From NCBI GenBank assembly GCA_009774175.1, contig VSNG01000001.1, forward strand, positions 62,001 to 126,000: a stretch of DNA of 64,000 bases, given 5' to 3'. Position 1 is the stretch's first letter; every line of letters begins with the position of its first letter. Under the pieces are notes generated by a model. It was not told where the DNA came from and did no database searches. It saw only the letters and a list, made by a program, of their open reading frames with translations. The DNA is from Lachnospiraceae bacterium. GTDB taxonomy: Bacteria; Bacillota; Clostridia; Lachnospirales; Lachnospiraceae. The position numbers and the translations under genes are program-made. Below are positions 48,205-55,977 of this stretch, piece by piece.

Positions 48205-49605
48205 ATGGAGTTATATATCACAGAGCTTTCTAAATATTTTATCACCCTGTTCATCGCCTGCTATACGCTGGAATGCTTTCTTGTGTTTCGGTTTCAGGAT
48301 GAGGAGCAAAGGAAGGGCGGTTACATCCGCCAGAATATCTGGATGTTTTTGGTGCACTTTTCCTGTTTTCTTGTGATCTGCTTTGAGACGGGACAGATTG
48401 AGTACCTGCTTTTTTATGTATTGCAGCAGATTTTGCTGTTTTCCACAATTATGCTTTTTCGCATGATTTATCCGAAGGGAAATCTTCTGATTGTCAATAA
48501 TATGTGTATGCTTTTGAGCGTGGGCTTTGTGATTCTTACAAGACTCTCCTATGAGCGGGCGATCAAGCAGTTTTTTATTGTGACGGCGTCGATTATTATC
48601 GGCATGGCGATTCCCTTCTTTATCCGCAATATTAAATTTTTAAAGAGCCTTACCTGGGTTTATGCCGGGGTGGGAATTGCCGCTTTGGGAATCGTACTGA
48701 TTCTTGGATCGGTGACTTACGGCTCCAAGATATCCTACTCTGTGGCGGGTGTGACGTTCCAGCCGTCCGAGTTTGTCAAAATAGTGTTTGTGTTTTTTGT
48801 GGCCAGCGCATTCTGCGAATCCTGGGATTTTTTGCGGGTGGCGGTGACGGCGGTTCTGGCGGGCGCTCATGTGCTGATTCTGGTAGCCTCCAAGGATCTT
48901 GGAAGCGCGCTGATCTTTTTTGTGGTTTATGTGTTCATGGTGTTTATCGCTACGGGACGCTGGATCTATCTGTTTTTGGGTGTGGCAGGCGGCTGTGGGG
49001 CTGCGGTGGTGGCCTACCGGCTGTTCTCCCATGTACAAGTGAGGGTACAGGCGTGGCGGGATCCTTTCAGCTGTATTGACGATGCCGGATTTCAGATTAC
49101 CCAGTCTCTGTTCGGCATCAGCAGCGGCGGCTGGTTCGGGCTTGGGCTCTTTCGGGGAAATCCCACGTCGATCCCGCTTGTGGAAGCGGATTTTGTGTTT
49201 TCGGCAGTGGCGGAGGAGCTGGGCATTCTCTTTTCCATGTGCATGATTCTGATCTGTATCAGCAGCTTTATTATGTGCATGAATATATCGCTTAAGCTGC
49301 AGGACCGCTTTTATAGGCTGATTGCTTTCGGACTGGGCGTTACTTATATTTTTCAGGTGTTTTTGACAGTGGGCGGAGGAACCAAGTTTATTCCCATGAC
49401 GGGAGTGACGCTTCCCTTTATCAGCTACGGGGGAAGCTCCGTGCTGACCACGCTCATCATGTTTTTTATCATAGAGGGCCTTTATATTATCAGGCGGGAT
49501 GAAGGAGATAAACGTGCCAAAACCAGAAAAGGACAGAATAAGAGACAAAGAGAGACAAGAGAGGGAGGCCGGCCGAGGCGCAGGGAGTATGAAGAAGAAG
49601 CGTAA
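48205..49605 (+). CDS. FtsW/RodA/SpoVE-family peptidoglycan polymerase
   Basis: 466 residues with about ten to twelve membrane helices, a SEDS glycosyltransferase that polymerises lipid II. Signature segments: TFQPSEFVKIVFVFFVASAF, ASKDLGSALIFFVVY, VEADFVFSAVAEELGI and the late LPFISYGGSSVLT. The N-terminal hundred residues carry extra membrane segments, as in actinobacterial-type RodA. The C-terminal 35 residues are a very basic Arg/Lys tail, which overlaps the next gene by 92 nt in another frame. Paired with a class B PBP of PbpA type, it fits a divisome or sporulation SEDS-PBP complex. Confidence 0.92.
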   Translation: MELYITELSKYFITLFIACYTLECFLVFRFQDEEQRKGGYIRQNIWMFLVHFSCFLVICFETGQIEYLLFYVLQQILLFSTIMLFRMIYPKGNLLIVNNMCMLLSVGFVILTRLSYERAIKQFFIVTASIIIGMAIPFFIRNIKFLKSLTWVYAGVGIAALGIVLILGSVTYGSKISYSVAGVTFQPSEFVKIVFVFFVASAFCESWDFLRVAVTAVLAGAHVLILVASKDLGSALIFFVVYVFMVFIATGRWIYLFLGVAGGCGAAVVAYRLFSHVQVRVQAWRDPFSCIDDAGFQITQSLFGISSGGWFGLGLFRGNPTSIPLVEADFVFSAVAEELGILFSMCMILICISSFIMCMNISLKLQDRFYRLIAFGLGVTYIFQVFLTVGGGTKFIPMTGVTLPFISYGGSSVLTTLIMFFIIEGLYIIRRDEGDKRAKTRKGQNKRQRETREGGRPRRREYEEEA

Positions 49606-51001
49606 CCGGCAGATTCTGGCAGTTACATGGCTTTTTGTGGGCCTCTTCTTTGCTATGATGGGTTATACATGCCATTATGCGGTTACTCACAGGCAGACGC
49701 TCATGAATAACAGCTACAATACCAGACAGGAAATCCTGATTGCCCAGAACAGCAGAGGCTCGATTTATGCGGCGGGCGGGCAGAAGCTGGCGGAAACGGT
49801 AACTGACGGGGAAGGGAAGGAGACCAGAGTGTATCCTTATGCCAATATGTTCTCCCATGCGGTCGGATATGCCAGCAACGGAAAGTTCGGTATTGAGGCT
49901 TTTGCCAATTATTATTTGATCAATTCCAACACCAGACTTTCCGATAAGGTGGCAAACGACGTGGCGGGAAAAAAGTATCCGGGAGACAGCGTGATCACTA
50001 CGCTGGATGTGGATTTGCAGAAGATCGCTTACGACTCGCTTGGGATGTACAGTGGGGCGGTGATTGTGTCGGAGCCGTCCACCGGACGGATACTGGCCAT
50101 GGTGTCCAAGCCGGATTTTGACCCGAATGAAATTGATCAGATATGGGATACGTTAATCAATGATAAGGAAAGCAGCGTACTGTTAAACCGAACGACGCAG
50201 GGACTGTATCCGCCCGGCTCCACCTTTAAGATTGTGACGGCGTTGGAATATATCAGGGAAAATCCTGACTCATACAGTCAATTCTCTTTTCAGTGCAACG
50301 GACGCTTTACCCATGGAGAAGAGCGGATTAACTGCTACCACGGTACGTCCCACGGGAGCGAAAATTTCACAAAGGCCTTTGCCAAGTCCTGTAATTCCGC
50401 TTTTGCCAGCATAGGACTTGAGCTTGATCGGAAGAAATTCGGAAAAACGTTGGACGAGCTTCTGTTTAATCAGGAGCTTAAGGTGGATTTTGCTTATAAT
50501 CAGAGTAAGCTTGCCATGGATGAGAATACCACGGACTCGGATGTAATGCAGGCCGCCATCGGACAGGGGACGACGCAGATTACGCCGCTTGAGCTGAATA
50601 TGATTACCGCTGCCATTGCCAATGACGGAGAGCTGATGAAACCTTATCTGCTGGATCGGGTAGAAACCGCAGACAGAAGCGTGGTAAAACAGTTTTCGCC
50701 GGACTCCTACAAAAGGCTGATGAGCGAGGAAGAAGCGCAGATCATGACGGAGCTGATGGAAGAGGTGGTGAAAAGCGGTACGGGAACAAAGCTGTCGGGA
50801 CTTTCCTATACGGCGGCTGGAAAGACGGGATCGGCGGAGTATAATAAGGTAAAAAGTGATTCTCATGCATGGTTTACGGGATTTGCGCCGGTAGAAGAGC
50901 CGCAGGTATGCGTGACGATTATTATAGAGGGGGCGGGCAGCGGCGGTGATTACGCCGTGCCCATTGCCAAAAGGATTCTGGACGCCTGCTTTGAAGAATA
51001 G
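49514..51001 (+). CDS. Class B penicillin-binding protein (PbpA-like transpeptidase)
   Basis: 495 residues: a charged cytoplasmic tail (about 25), one membrane helix (about 33-53), a small N-terminal module, then the transpeptidase domain. Active-site motifs: STFK in PPGSTFKIVTA near 236, SCN near 292, KTGSAE near 437. Cross-links the glycan made by the SEDS partner upstream. GTG 49514 is chosen as start because AAGGAG precedes it by 6 nt; this overlaps the FtsW/RodA gene by 92 nt. An ATG at 49589 would shorten the cytoplasmic tail. It lacks a long PBP-dimerisation domain, as in mycobacterial PbpA. Confidence 0.92.
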   Translation: MPKPEKDRIRDKERQEREAGRGAGSMKKKRNRQILAVTWLFVGLFFAMMGYTCHYAVTHRQTLMNNSYNTRQEILIAQNSRGSIYAAGGQKLAETVTDGEGKETRVYPYANMFSHAVGYASNGKFGIEAFANYYLINSNTRLSDKVANDVAGKKYPGDSVITTLDVDLQKIAYDSLGMYSGAVIVSEPSTGRILAMVSKPDFDPNEIDQIWDTLINDKESSVLLNRTTQGLYPPGSTFKIVTALEYIRENPDSYSQFSFQCNGRFTHGEERINCYHGTSHGSENFTKAFAKSCNSAFASIGLELDRKKFGKTLDELLFNQELKVDFAYNQSKLAMDENTTDSDVMQAAIGQGTTQITPLELNMITAAIANDGELMKPYLLDRVETADRSVVKQFSPDSYKRLMSEEEAQIMTELMEEVVKSGTGTKLSGLSYTAAGKTGSAEYNKVKSDSHAWFTGFAPVEEPQVCVTIIIEGAGSGGDYAVPIAKRILDACFEE

Positions 51002-51011
51002 CGGACGACGC

Positions 51012-52076
51012 CTAAAAGATAGCTGTTATCGAAAGCTCGGGCTCGGAGGAAAGGTCAAGGAGACTGCCGTCCGCCCGCTCCAGGATGGGCCTGGAAAGAA
51101 GATTCCTGTTGCTGATGCTTTTCACCTTCGCCTCCTCATCGTTGCTCAGGCGGACCATGAAGCCAAGCTGGGTGGCCGCAATGTGATAAAGGATGGGCTG
51201 CAGGATATTCCTGTCATACTTCGCATAGCCTTCCCGTTCAAAGTTTTCAATGACCTGAAAAGGATTGAGAGGCTGTCTGTAGGTGCGGGCGGAGGTCATT
51301 GCCTCGTAAGCGTCTATAACGGCTATGTACTTTGCGTAAATGTCAATTTTGTCGCCCCGCAGTTTGGAAGGATAGCCGGAACCGTCGCAGCGTTCATGGT
51401 GCATAAGGGTTGCTTTTATGATGGTTTCGCTGATTTCGGGCTGATCCTTTAATAAATCAAAGCCAAGCATGGTATGGGTTTTCAGCTTGGTATATTCCAG
51501 ATCCGTCAGTTTTTCGGACTTCCAGAGAAGGTCCTGCGGAAGCTTTAGCTTGCCGATATCGTAAAAGAAACCGCACTGTATCAGCTGCAGCGTATCTTCA
51601 CCGGAGAGTCCCCACCAAGTGCCAAAAACACCGGCAATCAGCGCCGAATTCAGGCAGTGGGCGTGGGTCATGGAGTCCTCTCTTGGCAGCATATTGTACA
51701 AATAGTCAAGGAGAGCCTCGCCGGTTCTGGCACAGCCGGTGATTTTGACATAGATATCCTTGAGCTGGCTGGTGCTTTTCCAGACGCCGGTGGAGACAAA
51801 GTTGTTCATAATCCGGGCATAGATGGGCATGCAGTTGTTGTAGGTGAGCTGGAAGGTCTGGAATTCCCTGCTCAGGCGTACTTTTTCAAAGTGGGTGGTG
51901 GCGAGGTCGATTTCTTCCTTGACCGGAATGCAGATGATGGAGTGACGCTCCAGCTTTCTGATCACCTTATCATCTACGACAGTATCCTTCGGAAAGATAA
52001 GTTCATTCTGATAGTTGAAGATATCTTCGCCGATGATCATACCTTTTTCCAGCGCCATGCGAGCTACATCTTTCAT
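51012..52076 (-). CDS. HD-GYP-domain protein with altered HD motif
   Basis: 354 residues. The N-terminal ~110 residues are an unclassified domain. The HD-GYP domain (about 140-320) retains HCLNSALIAG, FYDIGKLKLP, LKTHTMLGFDLL, HHERCDGSGYP and IAVIDAYEAMTS. The usual LHDIGK reads FYDIGK, so the His of the HD pair is Tyr, while the Asp, the HHE and the GYP motif remain. Canonical members hydrolyse c-di-GMP; loss of a metal ligand may reduce or change activity. The ATG at 52076 follows GGAGG by 7 nt, and the longer frame is rejected. It converges on the PBP gene. A PilZ receptor is at 19115. Confidence 0.88.
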   Translation of the reverse strand: MKDVARMALEKGMIIGEDIFNYQNELIFPKDTVVDDKVIRKLERHSIICIPVKEEIDLATTHFEKVRLSREFQTFQLTYNNCMPIYARIMNNFVSTGVWKSTSQLKDIYVKITGCARTGEALLDYLYNMLPREDSMTHAHCLNSALIAGVFGTWWGLSGEDTLQLIQCGFFYDIGKLKLPQDLLWKSEKLTDLEYTKLKTHTMLGFDLLKDQPEISETIIKATLMHHERCDGSGYPSKLRGDKIDIYAKYIAVIDAYEAMTSARTYRQPLNPFQVIENFEREGYAKYDRNILQPILYHIAATQLGFMVRLSNDEEAKVKSISNRNLLSRPILERADGSLLDLSSEPELSITAIF

Positions 52077-52334
52077 GAAATATCCTCCTATATATTGTGT
52101 CAAAAGCCGTTTGTCCGGCAAAAATGACATAGATATGGTACTTTTGATATATAGTATAAAACTTCTGATTGATAAGTCAATCCCCCTTGCGGCGAATTAT
52201 ACGTTAATCTGCGCAGAACGCACAAAAAATGGCGTGGATTGTATTTGGGACATCCGGCGTATGTAAATTGGGTTATGCAAATTAGCAAATTGGCGGGAAA
52301 TCGGGCATGCAAAGAAAGGAGCGCGGTTTTTAAA

Positions 52335-52508
52335 ATGAGTATCTGTGACACATGCGGCAACTATCAGTACGACGAAGATTATGAGTATTATGTGTGTATG
52401 GTGGATCTGGACGAGGACGAAATGAGCCGCTTTTTGCAGGGTGGCAGCTTTGAATGCGCATTCTATCAGCCAGACGATGAGTACAGGATTGTCAGGAAAC
52501 AGATGTGA
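52335..52508 (+). CDS. Small Cys-containing protein (DUF6472-like)
   Basis: 57 residues, MSICDTCGNYQYDEDYEYYV, then CMVDLDEDEMSRFLQGGSFE, CAFYQ and a short DEYRIVRKQM tail. Four Cys arranged CxxC...C...C suggest a small zinc-binding fold. From memory this matches a small Lachnospiraceae family (DUF6472); function unknown. GGAGCG lies about 12 nt upstream. Its acidic middle (VDLDEDEM) and basic C-terminus are typical. It is 80 nt ahead of another small unknown gene. Confidence 0.75.
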   Translation: MSICDTCGNYQYDEDYEYYVCMVDLDEDEMSRFLQGGSFECAFYQPDDEYRIVRKQM

Positions 52509-52545
52509 ACACGCGGAAATTTCTCTGTTTTCTTTGCGGGAAATA

Positions 52546-52554
52546 TGCTAAAAT
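52546..52554 (+). promoter_or_regulatory. Extended -10 promoter upstream of the 52588 gene
   Basis: TGCTAAAAT, a TGn-extended -10, lies 33 bp before the start codon of the gene at 52588; the -35 region is weak. Confidence 0.4.
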
Positions 52555-52587
52555 GGCTTTAGTTGTCTGAAAGGGCATGATGCGCGG

Positions 52588-52917
52588 ATGAAATTTTATA
52601 AAAATCTCTATATTGGAGATACTGTAAAAAAGCCGGAAAAGGCCATAAAGAAGCTGAAACGCCATAAAAAGCAGCCAGGGCTTTTTGTGATCGTCTACGA
52701 CAGGGATATCAGCCGTCTTACGATTTATCACAGCCTGATGCTTTCCCAGTGGTATTATAAGGAAAATCCGCCCGGATGTATTGTCGGACTGGCAAACGGC
52801 AGGGAGGAGGCTCTTGTTGTGATCGAGCAGATCACGAAGGAGGCGCTTCTGACTACAGGAGAGGTATCCCTTGTGGACTATCTTTCCGGGAAAGATCCGG
52901 AAAGCTTTCAGGGCTGA
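52588..52917 (+). CDS. Conserved protein of unknown function
   Basis: 109 residues, soluble, highly basic at the start (KKPEKAIKKLKRHKKQPG), then an alternating beta/alpha pattern: GLFVIVYDRDISRLTIYH, CIVGLANGREEALVVIEQIT, GEVSLVDYLSG. I do not recognise the family; the fold might bind nucleic acid, but nothing catalytic is visible. It precedes the DUF2953-GerW pair by 43 nt and could be cotranscribed with it. Confidence 0.7.
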   Translation: MKFYKNLYIGDTVKKPEKAIKKLKRHKKQPGLFVIVYDRDISRLTIYHSLMLSQWYYKENPPGCIVGLANGREEALVVIEQITKEALLTTGEVSLVDYLSGKDPESFQG

Positions 52918-52960
52918 CAGGGAATGGGACGGAGCCTGAAAACAGACGCTTGGAGATGAA

Positions 52961-53935
52961 ATGTTACATATTTTGTTACTTATTTTAAAGATTATAGGGA
53001 TCCTGCTTCTGTGCCTTCTCGGGCTGCTTGTTCTGGGGACTGTCTGCGTGCTTTTTGTGCCGGTGCGTTATCGGATTGAGGCCGAAAGGCGGGAGGGAGA
53101 GGGAGAGCCGCCGGTGGCTGTGCGGGTGAAGGTAACCTGGCTGCTGCATTTTATCAATCTGGCCCTTCGATTTGACGGAAGCCTTTTTCTGCGTGCCCGG
53201 ATTATGGTATTTACCCTGTTTCGTCTGCCCAAAAAGGAAAATCGGAAGAAAAACAGCGTAAAGGAGCAGAGCGGGAAGGGCGAAAATACACAGACGCCGC
53301 AAGAGAAGGAGACACAACAGGAGAGCGCGCCGCCGTCCGGGAAGAGGGATGAAACAGCGTATGCGCAGGCGGAGGAGAGTGAAGAAGTAAGACTGACTGA
53401 GTCGGTCGAAGAAGAAGCGGAGGAAGAACCGCCCAAATCCCCTTCCATCTGGGACAAGCTTCAGGCCATTCCGGGTATTTTGCGCGGTATTTTCTTAAAA
53501 ATTAAGAGTCTGATTGAAAATATACAGTACACAATACAGAAGTTCTGTGATAAAATAAAATCTGTGTCGGATACTATAGAGTATTACCGTAAAGTGATTG
53601 AGGGAGAAGCCTTCAGGCGCTCTTTCGCGCTGTGTAAGAATGAGCTTTTACGGATAGGAAAGGCTCTGAAACCACAGAAATTTCAGGTACAGCTTCTGAT
53701 TGGCATGGATGACCCTGCGGCCACTGGTGAAATTCTGGCGGTCTGGGGCATGCTGTACCCTGTTATTGGCGGATATGTGGATGTGGCCGGGGATTTTGAG
53801 AGAAAACGACTGGAAGGTCATTTGCTTTTGAAGGGAAAGATACGCTTCTTTACTTTCCTGCGTGTGGCGGTTAAGATTTATTTCAATAAGGATATCAGAA
53901 AATTGTATAAGTTGTTGAAAAAGGAGGCAGTGTAA
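52961..53935 (+). CDS. DUF2953 membrane protein (YtfI-like), sporulation partner of GerW
   Basis: 324 residues. An N-terminal membrane helix (about 5-30) leads into a domain beginning VRYRIEAERREG. A low-complexity Glu/Lys/Gln-rich linker spans about 88-150. The C-terminal part (about 205-324) has the family pattern LLIGMDDPAATGEILAVWG and VDVAGDFERKRLEG. In B. subtilis its relative YtfI is encoded with YtfJ (GerW), required for proper GerW function in spores. The stop codon is immediately followed by the GerW start (next base), so the pair is translationally coupled. The conservation of this pair supports a spore former. Confidence 0.87.
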   Translation: MLHILLLILKIIGILLLCLLGLLVLGTVCVLFVPVRYRIEAERREGEGEPPVAVRVKVTWLLHFINLALRFDGSLFLRARIMVFTLFRLPKKENRKKNSVKEQSGKGENTQTPQEKETQQESAPPSGKRDETAYAQAEESEEVRLTESVEEEAEEEPPKSPSIWDKLQAIPGILRGIFLKIKSLIENIQYTIQKFCDKIKSVSDTIEYYRKVIEGEAFRRSFALCKNELLRIGKALKPQKFQVQLLIGMDDPAATGEILAVWGMLYPVIGGYVDVAGDFERKRLEGHLLLKGKIRFFTFLRVAVKIYFNKDIRKLYKLLKKEAV

Positions 53936-54328
53936 ATGGCTGAGAACAATTTTAGCGGTGTGGTGGAATCCCTGATGAAGGGGATGAACGCCGTGATCGG
54001 AACCAAGACGGTGGTAGGTGACGCCACTCAGGTTGGAGATACCATCATCCTGCCTTTGGTGGACGTAAGCTTCGGCGTGGGCGCGGGTGCCAGCGCGGGA
54101 GATAAGAAAAACGGCGGCGGAGGCGGTTTTTCCGCGAAAATGACGCCCAGTGCGGTGCTGGTGATTAAGAACGGAACTACAAAGCTCGTCAATATTAAAA
54201 ATCAGGATACGGTTACCAAGGTTCTCGATATGATTCCGGATATTGTGGAGAAGTTCACTGCACCCAAAGAGGAGCTTCCGGACGACGAAGCGGCGGTGGA
54301 TATCGCGTTCCCGCAGAAGGAAGCGTAA
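53936..54328 (+). CDS. gerW: GerW-family sporulation protein (YtfJ)
   Basis: 130 residues. The conserved core has DATQVGDTIILPLVDVSFGV, then a Gly-rich GAGASAGDKKNGGGGG segment, and SPSAVLVIKNG-like MTPSAVLVIKNGTTKLV. GerW is needed for spore germination response in Bacillus (specifically cortex-related steps); exact chemistry is unknown. The start immediately follows the DUF2953 stop, with AAAAAGGAGG inside the preceding gene. The C-terminal tail is acidic (EELPDDEAAVDIAF). Confidence 0.93.
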   Translation: MAENNFSGVVESLMKGMNAVIGTKTVVGDATQVGDTIILPLVDVSFGVGAGASAGDKKNGGGGGFSAKMTPSAVLVIKNGTTKLVNIKNQDTVTKVLDMIPDIVEKFTAPKEELPDDEAAVDIAFPQKEA

Positions 54329-54407
54329 CTGCGTATTTCAGGAGAAGTTTATCACTTTTTGGGCGCTGCGGCATATAGTATCATAAGAGCATAAGCAGGG
54401 GTAGCCT

Positions 54408-54545
54408 ATGAAAAAAATGATTGGATTTGTGGCGCTGTGTGTTGCAGCCGGTATGCTGATCATGCTTTTTCTGGTAAACCGTTTCCTGGGATTTCTGCTG
54501 ATTGTGCTGCTTTTGCTGATCGGATACAGTTTTTTTTTCTGCTGA
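54408..54545 (+). CDS. Small two-helix membrane protein, unknown
   Basis: 45 residues: MKKMIGFVALCVAAGMLIML, then FLVNRFLGFLLIVLLLLIGY and a short SFFFC end. Two hydrophobic helices form a hairpin with the termini probably inside. GCAGGGG precedes the ATG. It is too short for usual gene callers. Proteins of this shape recur beside sporulation or envelope genes in Clostridia, but I cannot name a family. Position between GerW and the J-domain gene suggests a spore or envelope context. Confidence 0.6.
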   Translation: MKKMIGFVALCVAAGMLIMLFLVNRFLGFLLIVLLLLIGYSFFFC

Positions 54546-54566
54546 CAGAAGGATATGAGGATTACA

Positions 54567-55118
54567 ATGGAAAATTTGGGAGAAATACTTTCAGATGGGG
54601 AACAGACTGTGGATTCCCTACAGGAATTAAAAGCCTGGCTTTTTCAGGAGAATATCAGAATTACGACGGCTTCCGCCGAGCTTGAGGAGAAACAGGAGCG
54701 GTTCGAGCGGGAGAAAGAGCAGTTTAAGGCGGAAATGAAGAGCTTACACCAAAAGATGTCCGCTGAGCAGAGGCGGCTTCGGGAGGACGATCAGCTTGTC
54801 AGTGAAAAGCTGAAAATAATTAAGGACGGTTTTCAAAAGCTGGATATGGACCGCAGGAGACTTGACAGAGAATGGGCGAGACTTGCGGCGGAGAAGGAGA
54901 TTATGGAGGAACGGGGCTATTTTGATTATGACGCAGGTCCTGAGACCGGTCTCTTTTTCCACGGCGTTAATAATCCCATGACCCTTAAGAAACGCTACAA
55001 GGATCTGACGAAAATTTTCCATCCGGACAATGTGGCGGGAGACACGCAGGTGCTTCAGCGGATTAACAGAGAGTACGAACGTTTAAAAAGAGAGTATGAA
55101 AAATATAAGCAGGCTTAG
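54567..55118 (+). CDS. Coiled-coil protein with C-terminal J domain
   Basis: 183 residues: a long charged coiled coil from about residue 25 to 115 (EEKQERFEREKEQFKAEM, KLIIKDGFQKLDMDR-like), then a C-terminal J-like domain (about 130-183) with LKKRYKDLTKIFHPDNVAG, including the HPD tripeptide near 151. It has no DnaJ Gly/Phe or zinc-finger regions. J domains recruit Hsp70 (DnaK), so this is likely a DnaK co-chaperone whose client-binding part is the coil. ATG 54567 follows GAGG; the ATG at 54555 is also possible. Confidence 0.82.
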   Translation: MENLGEILSDGEQTVDSLQELKAWLFQENIRITTASAELEEKQERFEREKEQFKAEMKSLHQKMSAEQRRLREDDQLVSEKLKIIKDGFQKLDMDRRRLDREWARLAAEKEIMEERGYFDYDAGPETGLFFHGVNNPMTLKKRYKDLTKIFHPDNVAGDTQVLQRINREYERLKREYEKYKQA

Positions 55119-55144
55119 CGAATGCTACAGCCTGCTTCTTTTGG
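55109..55144. terminator. Bidirectional terminator between the J-domain gene and rpmB
   Basis: GCAGGCT (55109-55115) pairs with AGCCTGC (55129-55135), with TTCTTTT on the plus side and TTATATTTTT on the minus side. It overlaps the J-domain gene's stop codon. Confidence 0.8.
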
Positions 55145-55166
55145 CATAACCAATTCAGTTTTAAAA

Positions 55167-55352
55167 TTATGCGCGTTCAACTGCGCCGGATCTTAAGCAG
55201 CGCGTGCACACGTGAAGCTTCTTGCTTGCGCCATTCACCTTACATTTCACGTTCTGAATGTTGGAATTCCAGATTCTGTTCGATCTTCTATGAGAATGGC
55301 TGACGTTATTTCCGAAATGAGCGCCCTTACCACAAATATCACATTTAGCCAT
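55167..55352 (-). CDS. rpmB: Large ribosomal subunit protein bL28
   Basis: 61 residues, beginning MAKCDICGKGAHFGNNVSHS and containing HRRSNRIW. CDICG and CTRC supply four Cys of the zinc-ribbon form of bL28. The start at 55352 follows GGAGG; the frame extends to 55394 but has no ribosome site there. It is divergent from asp23-fakA-recG, the standard Firmicutes order. Confidence 0.97.
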   Translation of the reverse strand: MAKCDICGKGAHFGNNVSHSHRRSNRIWNSNIQNVKCKVNGASKKLHVCTRCLRSGAVERA

Positions 55353-55377
55353 CTTTGCACCTCCTAACGAATATGGT

Positions 55378-55481
55378 ATTATACTTAAAATCAAGACTGA
55401 AAATCAGTCACGCAATCGAGCTTACTCGATTTGTGCTTCAAGCAACATTTGTATAATAGCAGAAAGTGAAAGAGATTGCAA
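55378..55481 (-). promoter_or_regulatory. rpmB promoter region with two leader hairpins
   Basis: Minus strand: TTGCAA (55481-55476), a 17-bp spacer and TATTAT (55458-55453), with a start near 55446. The leader then holds two hairpins, AATCGAG/CTCGATT (55414-55431) and GACTGA/TCAGTC (55395-55409). A second -10, TATAAT (55383-55378), lies downstream of both, so a short transcript lacking the hairpins is possible. Confidence 0.55.
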
Positions 55482-55504
55482 GTACAAATTATAGTTTTTT
55501 TCGG

Positions 55505-55533
55505 TTTCTTTTTTATGGATGTCGGGTTATAAT
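55505..55533 (+). promoter_or_regulatory. Predicted promoter of the asp23-fakA operon
   Basis: TTTCTT, a 17-bp spacer and TATAAT, about 35 bp before the Asp23 start. Confidence 0.5.
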
Positions 55534-55567
55534 AGTAGTATATTTTTAGCATAATAGGAGGTAGTCT

Positions 55568-55927
55568 ATGAAAGTCTCTTCAATGGATACCCATATGGGA
55601 AATATCTCGATTGACCAGGAAGTGATTGCGCAGTATGCGGGCACTGTGGCGATGGAGTGTTTCGGTGTGGTCGGTATGGCGAGCATGAGCGTCAGGGACG
55701 GACTTGTGAAGCTGCTCAAAAAGGACAGCATGACGCGTGGCATACAGGTTTTTTTGAATAACAACAAGCTCACCATCAACTTTCATATTATTGTATCTTA
55801 CGGTGTGAGTATTCTTGCGGTATCAGATAACCTGATTGACAGCGTGAAGTATAAAGTGGAGGAGTTTGCCGGAATAGAAGTGGAAAAGATCAATATTTTC
55901 GTAGAGGGTGTGAGGGTAATCGACTAA
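55568..55927 (+). CDS. Asp23/Gls24 family envelope stress protein (YloU-like)
   Basis: 119 residues. Family segments: GNISIDQEVIAQYAGTVAME, CFGVVGMASMSV and VEEFAGIEVEKINIFVEGV. Asp23-type proteins sit at the inner membrane face or act with lipid and cell-wall homeostasis genes; exact role unclear. The order Asp23, DhaK2/FakA, RecG is conserved in Firmicutes (yloU-yloV-recG). TAGGAGG precedes the ATG. The next gene starts 50 nt downstream. Confidence 0.9.
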   Translation: MKVSSMDTHMGNISIDQEVIAQYAGTVAMECFGVVGMASMSVRDGLVKLLKKDSMTRGIQVFLNNNKLTINFHIIVSYGVSILAVSDNLIDSVKYKVEEFAGIEVEKINIFVEGVRVID

Positions 55928-55977
55928 ACGCTTCCGAAAAAGGGTTGAGGCTTTTACAAGTAAGGGAGGACGATAAG

